Source of the DNA: Cellulophaga sp. BC115SP
GTDB lineage: Bacteria > Bacteroidota > Bacteroidia > Cytophagales > Spirosomataceae
NCBI RefSeq assembly: GCF_009905545.1
Contig: NZ_JAAALB010000006.1
Location: 124,001-188,000 of the forward strand
Direction of reading: 5' to 3'
Length of the DNA: 64,000 nucleotides
Of the stretch, positions 35,442 through 42,478 are shown in pieces. A program made the translations under genes and the position numbers. Below the pieces are notes generated by a model that was not told the origin of the DNA, searched no databases, and saw nothing but the letters and a program-made list of their open reading frames with translations. How positions within the stretch are numbered: the first letter of the stretch is position 1; every line of letters begins with the position of its first letter.

Positions 35442-36920
35442 CTATCTATCTAGGATTTCGGCATTACCTTCGGTCATTTTCAACACCTTTGAAACACAGG
35501 TAGGTATCTCACCCTCGTAATGTGTTACGTAAAGCAATGTTTTATTCAATTTGACACAAATTTCATCTACCAAATCCCTAAAATAACGAATATGCTGTTG
35601 GTCTAGACCTTGACAAGGCTCATCTAATACCAATAAAGGAGGGTTTTTAATCAAAGCTCTTGCCAGCAATACCATACGCTGTTCACCAGTTGAAATTTCA
35701 GAAAAACGCTTTTGAGATAAATGTTCTATGCCCAATAAGCGAAGATATTTTTCGGCTAACTCTTGTTGCCCAGACTTTAATGCTTGATACAACCCGTTGG
35801 TATTGTACAATCCAGAAGCTACTGCTTTGAACACCTCTGTTCTTTTGGTAAAAAACAAATGTAGTTCGGGCGACACAAAGCCTATCTTGCCTTTAATATC
35901 CCAAATCGACTCTCCTGAACCTCTCTTACGATCAAAAAGGTCAAAATCATTGGCATAACTTTGTGGATTATCGGCGTTGATGAGACTTAGAAGTGTAGAT
36001 TTTCCAGAACCATTTGGTCCTAATACAGCCCATTTTTCACCACGTTTTACCTCCCAGTTGAGCGTATTCAATACTTTTTTACTTCCATAACTTACGTTTA
36101 CGTTACGCATACGAACAGCGTATTCGAAGTTATCTTGACTTGTACTCGATGCCAAAAGTTCTTCTAGCAAAGCATAATCTAACTTTACTTCCTGTGTCGC
36201 TTCTGCCTCTATGCTTTTTTTCAATTCAAAAACATTGGTAATACAAGTCGGTATTTCGTCGGGTGTAGTTACCAATATAATATGCGTACCATGTTGCGAA
36301 ATAGCATTGATAGCTTCATGCAATATTGCTCTGGAAGCAACATCTAAACCCACAAATGGGGTATCCAACAACATCACTTTAGGACGTTTGAGAAATGAGC
36401 GAGTTAGTAAAGTACGACGAGTTTCTCCGTTTGAAAGAGTCATTAATTTACGTTCAAGCAGATGTTCGATACGTAATACTCTGGCAGCATTCAAGAGTTC
36501 CTCTTCGGTATATGGCGAAGGTGGTAATTGAACCGATTTTTCATCAATTGTACCAATAGGTTTCATTTGGTCTGTCAAAAACTCACGAACCGTTGGCGAA
36601 TTTTCGGCATCATATACGTTGAAACGCTGCTGGTAATATTGTGCGGCAGAATTCAGGATACGGTTTCCTGAATAATCTCTTGATACCAACTCGATTTTAT
36701 CTTTCAGCAATTGTCCTTCTTCCAAGAAATGGAATTTTACTTTTCCTCCCACAAATGGAATTTTACCTGCCAAAGCTTCTAACAAAGTGGTTTTACCCGA
36801 ACCATTTTCACCTACAATAGCCCAATGCTGTTGGTCTTCTATTTGCCAAGTAAGGTTGCGAACGACAATTTTTTCAAATTTCCTGAGAGCTGTATTTTCT
36901 AAACTGATAAAAGGAGTCAT
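35442..36920 (-). CDS. Tandem ABC ATPase, ModF/PhrA-like
   Basis: This 492-residue soluble protein has two ABC ATPase domains and no membrane segment. Domain 1 has Walker A GENGSGKTTLL, signature LSNGETRR and Walker B VMLLDTPFVGLD, where Thr replaces the catalytic Glu. Domain 2 has GPNGSGKSTLL, STGEQRMVLLAR and LLVLDEPCQGLD and looks competent. The start ISLENTALRKFEKIVVRNLTW and overall length fit the ModF family, whose role is unclear (molybdate-linked in E. coli). The asymmetry suggests one hydrolysing site. Confidence 0.85.
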   Translation of the reverse strand: MTPFISLENTALRKFEKIVVRNLTWQIEDQQHWAIVGENGSGKTTLLEALAGKIPFVGGKVKFHFLEEGQLLKDKIELVSRDYSGNRILNSAAQYYQQRFNVYDAENSPTVREFLTDQMKPIGTIDEKSVQLPPSPYTEEELLNAARVLRIEHLLERKLMTLSNGETRRTLLTRSFLKRPKVMLLDTPFVGLDVASRAILHEAINAISQHGTHIILVTTPDEIPTCITNVFELKKSIEAEATQEVKLDYALLEELLASSTSQDNFEYAVRMRNVNVSYGSKKVLNTLNWEVKRGEKWAVLGPNGSGKSTLLSLINADNPQSYANDFDLFDRKRGSGESIWDIKGKIGFVSPELHLFFTKRTEVFKAVASGLYNTNGLYQALKSGQQELAEKYLRLLGIEHLSQKRFSEISTGEQRMVLLARALIKNPPLLVLDEPCQGLDQQHIRYFRDLVDEICVKLNKTLLYVTHYEGEIPTCVSKVLKMTEGNAEILDR

Positions 36921-36961
36921 TATATTTTATTGGTTAACCATGCTTTTTCATTACTAAAGTT

Positions 36962-37807
36962 TCAAAAATAATGCTTTTTAAATGCCAAAGGGTTGACTCC
37001 AGTCAGCTTTTTGAAAGTTCTGTTAAAATAAGACATACTTTCAAAACCGCAATCGAAGCAGGTTTCTGTCACATTTTTATCTAAAAGCAATAAATTTTTG
37101 GCTTGATTGACCCGATAATGATTTAAAAATTCGATAAAAGTCAGTCGTGTCATTCTCTTAAAATAACGGCAAAAAGCCGCTTCTGAAAGATTGGTCATCT
37201 CGGCGACTTCGCTCAATTCTATTTTACGCTGATAATTTTCATCAATAAACTGATACAGGCGTTTGATGCGCTCTTGGTCTTTTTTGTTGTACTGATTTTC
37301 GACAGGCTTCTCATGTAAAAGTACGTATTCAGTCGTGTTGGCGAGTAACTGAAAAATACTGAGTACTTCCAAAAACTGCTCAAATGGTGGTATTGTACGG
37401 ATATTTTTCATCCTTTCAGCCAATGCTAACTTCACATTTTCGCCGAAAGCGATACCATATTGCGAACGCTCAAACAGCTCGGCTATTCCTTTGAGTTCGG
37501 GCGTTTGGCTAAGTCCATTTCCCAAAAATGACGGACTCAATTGCAAAACTACTTTCTCATAATCCTCTGTTTTGACCATATAATCAAAATTGAGATGCGG
37601 AATATTGGAGCCAATCAGCACCAAATCATTGTAACGATAACGTGATATATGTTCGCCCACATGCCGAGTTCCATCTGTACCCTCGATATAGACCAGCTCG
37701 ATTTCGGGGTGAAAATGCCAATAAAAAATCTGACTCAATCTTGGATTTTGCATAATCCGAAATGAGCTATTAGAGTCTGGCGAAAATTCTTCTAGAATGA
37801 GTTTCAT
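36962..37807 (-). CDS. AraC family transcriptional regulator with cupin domain
   Basis: This 281-residue protein has an N-terminal cupin-like sensor (about 15-130, FYWHFHPEIELVYIEG) and a C-terminal AraC double helix-turn-helix at about 180-280 (KIELSEVAEMTNLSEAAFCRYFKRMT and CGFESMSYFNRTFKKLTGVNP). It is divergent from the PhyH dioxygenase and aldo/keto reductase, which it probably controls. A 13-bp palindrome (AATTTGTCAAATT) at 37888-37900 is a possible site in the shared region. Confidence 0.9.
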   Translation of the reverse strand: MKLILEEFSPDSNSSFRIMQNPRLSQIFYWHFHPEIELVYIEGTDGTRHVGEHISRYRYNDLVLIGSNIPHLNFDYMVKTEDYEKVVLQLSPSFLGNGLSQTPELKGIAELFERSQYGIAFGENVKLALAERMKNIRTIPPFEQFLEVLSIFQLLANTTEYVLLHEKPVENQYNKKDQERIKRLYQFIDENYQRKIELSEVAEMTNLSEAAFCRYFKRMTRLTFIEFLNHYRVNQAKNLLLLDKNVTETCFDCGFESMSYFNRTFKKLTGVNPLAFKKHYF

Positions 37808-38001
37808 AGTTCACTCCTAATGGGTTTTAAGACAAAAACTTCAAAATACAGTTTAAGCACATTCGACTAGCTTATGAGCTTACTACGAATTTGTCAAATT
37901 TTGAACTTTATTTATCCAATTACAAATCATTATTTATTAAAAAATCAAAATTGTTCAAAAAATGGCAATTATTAGCCAAGATTTTGACTATTGCAATAGG
38001 C

Positions 38002-38009
38002 TAAATTTG
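38002..38009 (+). promoter_or_regulatory. Candidate -7 box (TAAATTTG) of the PhyH gene
   Basis: This is an exact TAnnTTTG match 43 bp before the ATG, with a TTTG at 37983-37986 as a possible -33 element 15 bp upstream. Confidence 0.5.
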
Positions 38010-38051
38010 TATAACAATTTCAATAACAGATATTACTAAACTAACAAGACC

Positions 38052-39032
38052 ATGCAAATGACTCCAACAATGGCTCCAACGATGATGGCCAATCAAAATC
38101 ATAAAGATATTCCAGGCAATCCTTCTACTGCGACAAGTAGCAAAATCGGTTTGAACGATCGTAGCAATGGCAAACCCTTACGTGTATTGAGCGAGGAAGA
38201 TTGGCAGTTTTGGATTCATAATGGATATGTAGTCATCAAAAATGCTATCTCACGTGAGCAAGCAGCTAAAACTGCAGCATTTCTTTGGGAGTTTGAGGAA
38301 AAAGATCCTAATAATTCTGACACGTGGTATTCGGCACCAAGAGCTGAAATGCAAATGAAGGAACTAGTGGGTAGTGGCATGGTCGAGGTTTATAACCATC
38401 AGTTGTTATGGGAAAATCGTCAGGCGCAACGCGTGTATGACGCCTTTGTGGACGTTTGGGGTACCGAAAAATTGTGGGTAACGATTGATAGAGCCAACCT
38501 CAACTTTCCGATGCGTCCTAATCATATTTTCAAAGGCTTTATACACTGGGATTATGACCCTGAAACTCGCCCTCAAAATGTACAAGGAGTCTTGGCATTA
38601 GCAGACCAAACAGACGAAAATATGGGCGGTTTTCAATGTATTCCAGAGCTTTATCGTACTTATGATACTTGGAAATTGACTCAACCAGAGGATAGAGATA
38701 GATTTAAGCCTGACACCACTGGTCTCGAAGAGCATTTTGTAAAAGTAAAACTGGAAGCTGGCGATTTGCTTATTTTCAATAGTACACAGCCACATGGTAT
38801 TCGTCCAAATAAAAGTGAAGATAAAGTACGTATTGCCCAATATATTTCGATGATGCCAGCCGAGGAAGATAACGAGGCTTTGAAAAATTGGAGAATCAAC
38901 TCATGGAAAAACCGTATCGCTCCTGAAGGATACGCATTCCCAGGCGACCCAAGAAACTTTGAAAGAGACCGCTACGAAACAGCAGTATTATCAAATTTAG
39001 GGAAAAAATTACTTGGACTTGACAGTTATTGA
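38052..39032 (+). CDS. Phytanoyl-CoA dioxygenase (PhyH) family protein
   Basis: This 326-residue Fe(II)/2-oxoglutarate dioxygenase has the double-stranded beta-helix facial triad: HWD in FIHWDYDPE, and the distal histidine in NSTQPHGIRPNKS followed by the 2OG-binding arginine (KVRIAQYIS). Residues 1-45 are a Met/Thr/Asn-rich, probably disordered leader. PhyH enzymes hydroxylate small molecules. With a cupin-AraC regulator opposite and a sugar-type reductase next, a carbohydrate or cyclitol substrate is my inference. Confidence 0.88.
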   Translation: MQMTPTMAPTMMANQNHKDIPGNPSTATSSKIGLNDRSNGKPLRVLSEEDWQFWIHNGYVVIKNAISREQAAKTAAFLWEFEEKDPNNSDTWYSAPRAEMQMKELVGSGMVEVYNHQLLWENRQAQRVYDAFVDVWGTEKLWVTIDRANLNFPMRPNHIFKGFIHWDYDPETRPQNVQGVLALADQTDENMGGFQCIPELYRTYDTWKLTQPEDRDRFKPDTTGLEEHFVKVKLEAGDLLIFNSTQPHGIRPNKSEDKVRIAQYISMMPAEEDNEALKNWRINSWKNRIAPEGYAFPGDPRNFERDRYETAVLSNLGKKLLGLDSY

Positions 39033-39130
39033 GTAATTGAATGAATTCCGACTGAGTGATTTTTGAATAATCTATTGATGGAATATTTAATAAAATCACT
39101 CATTCTCTAACACACAAATAATCTAAAACC

Positions 39131-39946
39131 ATGCAGTTATATACAACTTTAAATACAGGACAAACTATGCCTTTGTTGGGGCTTGGCGTATATGATATGT
39201 ACAACCAAGAAGCTGAACAAGCCGTCGAGTGGGCAATAGAAACGGGTTATCGATTAATAGATACGGCTTCGATGTATGAAAATGAGGTCGAAATTGGGAA
39301 TGCCATCCGAAGAAGTGATATAGCTAGAAATGAATTGTTTGTAACAACCAAAGTTCACAACAACGACCAAGGCTATGATTCTACTTTGAGAGCCTTTGAG
39401 CAAAGTCTCAAAAAACTATCGATTGACTATATTGATTTGTATTTAGTGCATTGGCCTGTTAAGGCAACTAGAAAGGAAACTTGGTTGGCTCTTGAGCATC
39501 TATATCAAGAAGGAATGGTTCGCTCAGTTGGGGTAGCAAATTATCTTTCCCCTTTCTTAGAGGAGCTTTCTGAATACGCAAATATCGTCCCTGCGGTCAA
39601 TCAAGTGGAATTCAGTCCCTATTTATTTCTGGAAGATTTATTAACCGAATGTCAAGTAAAAGGTATTCAGTTGCAGGCTTATACGCCATTAGTTCGTGGG
39701 CAAAAGATGAATGACCCAAGACTTGTTGCTTTGGCTGAAAAATATGGGAAAAGTCCCGCCCAAATCATTTTACGTTGGGCACTCCAACATGGAGTTTCTA
39801 CTATTCCGAAATCATCCAATCTCAAACGTTTGAAGGAAAATTTTGATGTCTTTGATTTCGCTATTTCTTCTGAAGATATGCTATTGATTGATGGTTTGGA
39901 TGAACAATTAAGAGTAGTCGATGACCCTATGGAGATGTTTTATTGA
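39131..39946 (+). CDS. Aldo/keto reductase (2,5-diketo-D-gluconate reductase-like)
   Basis: This 271-residue AKR has the full catalytic tetrad: Asp and Tyr in RLIDTASMYENE, Lys in VTTKVH and His in YLVHWP. The NADPH-binding end TIPKSSNLKRLKENFDVFDF matches bacterial 2,5-diketogluconate/methylglyoxal reductases. It follows the PhyH gene by 98 bp on the same strand and probably shares its AraC control. Confidence 0.9.
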   Translation: MQLYTTLNTGQTMPLLGLGVYDMYNQEAEQAVEWAIETGYRLIDTASMYENEVEIGNAIRRSDIARNELFVTTKVHNNDQGYDSTLRAFEQSLKKLSIDYIDLYLVHWPVKATRKETWLALEHLYQEGMVRSVGVANYLSPFLEELSEYANIVPAVNQVEFSPYLFLEDLLTECQVKGIQLQAYTPLVRGQKMNDPRLVALAEKYGKSPAQIILRWALQHGVSTIPKSSNLKRLKENFDVFDFAISSEDMLLIDGLDEQLRVVDDPMEMFY

Positions 39947-39949
39947 TTT

Positions 39950-40575
39950 TTAGGGGCAGAGGTGCAGCATAGGCACAAAGGCAAAGAGGAACAAAGGCAC
40001 AGAGTGTGAGAAAATCTCTCTACCACTAGACGCAAATATTGCGTCTCTACCGAAAATCCCTTTGTACCTCTGTGCCTCTTTGCCTGTTCCCTCCAGACGC
40101 AAGCATTACGTCTCTACTGAAAACCCCTTTGCCCCTCTGTGCCTTTGTACCTGTTCCCTCCAGACGCAAGCATTGCGTCTCTACCGAAAATCTCTTTGTG
40201 CCTCTTTGCCTGTTCCCTCCAGACGCAAGCATTGCGTCTCTACTGAAAATCTCTTTGCCCCTCTGTGCCTTTGTGCCTGTTTCCTCACACAGACGCAAAA
40301 CATTGCGCCTCTACTGAAAACCTCTTTGCCCCTCTGTGCCTTTATGCCTGTTCCCTTACACAGACGCAAGCATTGCGTCTCTACCGAAAATCCCTTTGTG
40401 CCTCTGTGCCTTTGTGCCTGTTCCCTCACACAGACGCAAGCATTGCGTCTCTACTGAAAACTTCTTTGCCCCTCTGTGCCTTTGTGCCTGTTCACTTACA
40501 CAGACGCAAGCATTGCACCTCTACCGAAAATCCCTTTGCCCCTCTGTGCCTTTGTGCCTGTTCCCTCTCTCCTCT
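39950..40575. repeat. Tandem array of eight ~70-bp units with palindromic cores
   Basis: Eight copies of AGACGCAA-GCA-TTGCGTCT (first copy AGACGCAA-ATA-TTGCGTCT) start at 40027, 40095, 40162, 40221, 40291, 40362, 40432 and 40502 (spacing 68, 67, 59, 70, 71, 70, 70). Each is followed by CTACYGAAAAYC and a C/T-rich stretch such as CCCCTCTGTGCCTTTGTGCC. An inverted partial unit (GGCACAAAGGCAAAGAGG) opens the array at about 39970. Long frames on both strands here are by-products of the repeat. The 105 bp between the array and the phosphatase ATG holds no clear promoter. Confidence 0.85.
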
Positions 40576-40680
40576 TCCGTTGAATAGTTTTTATTGTTTT
40601 TCAGGCATCTACGTTTCTTTTTTTTGTAAAATGCAACGAATTTTACATTCAAATAAAATTTGCCAATAAGAAAATTCAAC

Positions 40681-41622
40681 ATGAGAAAATTTACCTTATT
40701 ATTCTTTATTCTTGCTATTGGAATTTACTGGAGCTGTAAACAAGAAGTAACCGTGGATTTACCCAAAGAGACCTCATTTTATATCGTAGGCGACTGGGGA
40801 AGGATGGGACAATATGCTCAGACTTCTATTGCCAAGCAAATGGATAAATCGGCTAAGCTAACACCCATCGACTTTATTTTCTCGACAGGTGATAATTTTT
40901 ATGAAAATGGTGTAGCCGATGTCAACGATGCGCACTGGAAACAATCCTTTGAGCAGGTATATAGCGGTTCTAATATTTTGAAAAACTGGTATATCACCCT
41001 TGGTAATCATGACTATATGGGTAATCCTACAGCACAATTGGATTACGCTAAAATCAATAAGCGATGGATTTTGCCTAATAGATATTATTCTTTTGTGCGT
41101 GAAATGGCCAATAACAACAATGTTCGATTTGTGATTATTGATACTACGCCACTCATCAACGAACACAGAACGAATGCTTTTATGCACTCGGATATTTTGT
41201 CGCAGGATACTCAAAAGCAATTAAAATGGTTAGATAGTACCTTAAGTGTGAGTAAAGAAAAAATCAAGATTGTAATAGGACACCACCCTATGTATTCGGC
41301 AGGAACAGGTAGAGGTGACCAAGCAGAAATCATTAGTATTATCAAACCCCTATTGAATAAATACAAAGTACAGTTATATATTTCGAGCCATAGCCATAAT
41401 AGCCAATATCTAAAGGCTCCAGACCTAGATACTGAACTATTGGTGAGTGGCGGAGCTGCGTATGCTAATGATATTGTCCGAAAAGAACATCCTTATTTGC
41501 TTTTTGGCACTAATACTCCAGCTTTTACCTCAGTCAAAATCAAGGATAATTTGATTACCACAAGCTTTGTGGATAGTACCGGAAAAGTGCTATATTCGAA
41601 AGATAAACTAATTGTTCCATAA
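40681..41622 (+). CDS. Metallophosphoesterase, tartrate-resistant acid phosphatase type
   Basis: This 313-residue protein is read from the ATG at 40681, giving a signal peptide MRKFTLLFFILAIGIYWSC that may be a lipoprotein signal. The purple-acid-phosphatase/TRAP ligands are all present: GDWGRMG, FIFSTGDNFYENGV, TLGNHDYMGN, IGHHPMYS and SSHSHNSQ. It likely removes phosphate from organic esters in the periplasm. It stands alone downstream of the repeat array. Confidence 0.9.
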   Translation: MRKFTLLFFILAIGIYWSCKQEVTVDLPKETSFYIVGDWGRMGQYAQTSIAKQMDKSAKLTPIDFIFSTGDNFYENGVADVNDAHWKQSFEQVYSGSNILKNWYITLGNHDYMGNPTAQLDYAKINKRWILPNRYYSFVREMANNNNVRFVIIDTTPLINEHRTNAFMHSDILSQDTQKQLKWLDSTLSVSKEKIKIVIGHHPMYSAGTGRGDQAEIISIIKPLLNKYKVQLYISSHSHNSQYLKAPDLDTELLVSGGAAYANDIVRKEHPYLLFGTNTPAFTSVKIKDNLITTSFVDSTGKVLYSKDKLIVP

Positions 41623-41720
41623 GTTGTGCCATAAAATGTCGTATATTAGCACATTGGAATCTAGAACTAGCACACGGTACAACTTTTTAGGTGTAACACA
41701 AAAACTATTGATTAACAGCA

Positions 41721-41987
41721 ATGCCTACAATTTCTCATTCTGAATATCTAAATGCACTCAGGATTATTAAAGAGTACGAGGAGCAGAAACTAAACGCAGG
41801 AAATTTTTTAGAAACGCTTAGCGCCAGTAAAAACTTAAAGCGTTTCCTCCAAGACCACAATGTAGTGAGTTTTGATCAGTTGGTTGAACTTTTTCAGAAC
41901 GGCACCATGAACTCATGGTCAGGATTTGGTAAAAAGCTTTTGTTGGAGATTGAAGACCTCATCCAGAAAAGTACTGCCTTACAATAG
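41721..41987 (+). CDS. Small protein with RNA polymerase alpha-CTD-like HhH
   Basis: This 88-residue protein has an N-terminal coiled helix (SEYLNALRIIKEYEEQKL) followed, at about 35-82, by a pattern matching the alpha-subunit C-terminal domain: LKRFLQDHNVVSFDQLVELF, then WSGFGKKLLLEIEDLI. RpoA has NFGKKSLEEIKEKL at the same place. It may bind DNA or contact transcription machinery. It follows the phosphatase by 98 bp and ends at a good terminator. The HhH assignment is by eye. Confidence 0.65.
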   Translation: MPTISHSEYLNALRIIKEYEEQKLNAGNFLETLSASKNLKRFLQDHNVVSFDQLVELFQNGTMNSWSGFGKKLLLEIEDLIQKSTALQ

Positions 41988-42071
41988 TTCAATTCAGCAG
42001 TAAAAGTTATTAGTATATCTGTTATCAGAAACACTATTAAATGATTTTATGTGCTGATAAAATGAACTACA

Positions 42072-42107
42072 AAAAAAGCTGAGAAGACAAATCTTCTCAG
42101 CTTTTTT
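42072..42107 (+). terminator. Intrinsic terminator
   Basis: AAAAAAGCTGAGAAGA pairs with TCTTCTCAGCTTTTTT. A second perfect hairpin with 13-bp arms (AGTAATAATGCAA) follows at 42115-42146. Confidence 0.88.
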
Positions 42108-42146
42108 GTTACTAAGTAATAATGCAAAAAAGATTGCATTATTACT

Positions 42147-42478
42147 CCTTAAGCTGTAAGCCCTAGGCAATAGGCATAAATGTTTTCATTATTTTATGCA
42201 AAATACTCTTAAACTTTTAGAGTATGTTTAAAATTTTATTTGGCATTTGTAAAAGAAACAGAATTTCCTTTCGCTACTCCTTACTTTTCTTGTCTTGACA
42301 CAAGAAAAGTAACCGCAGCGGCGGCCGCAAAAGAAAGTCAAGAAATCCTAAACTCGCCTTCGGCTCAAACAGTAGGATTTCAGAAAACAAATACATACCT
42401 TTTCTTTTTCAATGACTTATGAAATTTAAACATACTCTTAGTCTATGGCATAATGCCTACTGCTTATTGCGAGTAAAT
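42147..42478 (-). repeat. Dispersed repeat family B copy split by an insertion
   Basis: The left part (TTAAGCTGTAAGCCCTAGGC to AAACTTTTA) and right part (TCTATGGCATAATGCCTACT to GAGTAAATTT) together match 58450-58583, where ACTTTTAA runs straight into CCTATGACATAAAGC. The break coincides with the ends of the element at 42220-42437. Confidence 0.6.
42220..42437. mobile_element. MITE-like element, 218 bp, nested in a repeat
   Basis: The ends GAGTATGTTTAAAATTT and AAATTTAAACATACTC are inverted repeats (13 bp perfect). TTA flanks both sides as a possible 3-bp target duplication. The interior contains the palindrome ACTTTTCTTGTC/GACA/CAAGAAAAGT and a GCCTTCGGC hairpin, and no convincing coding frame. 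It interrupts a family B repeat copy whose uninterrupted form is at 58.5 kb. Confidence 0.65.

Noticed and set aside
40027-40520. CRISPR array
   Set aside because: The repeat core is regular, but the intervening stretches are near-identical C/T-rich sequence rather than unique spacers, and no cas genes are present.
40039-40669. Several overlapping frames of 80-134 codons on both strands with repeated Leu/Pro/Cys-rich segments
   Set aside because: They are translations of the 70-bp tandem repeat in all frames; the repeat lengths vary without respecting any one frame, and no signal for translation is seen.
42240-42422. 60-codon frame
   Set aside because: It lies wholly inside the 218-bp MITE-like element and follows its palindromes; there is no homology-like pattern and a non-ATG start.
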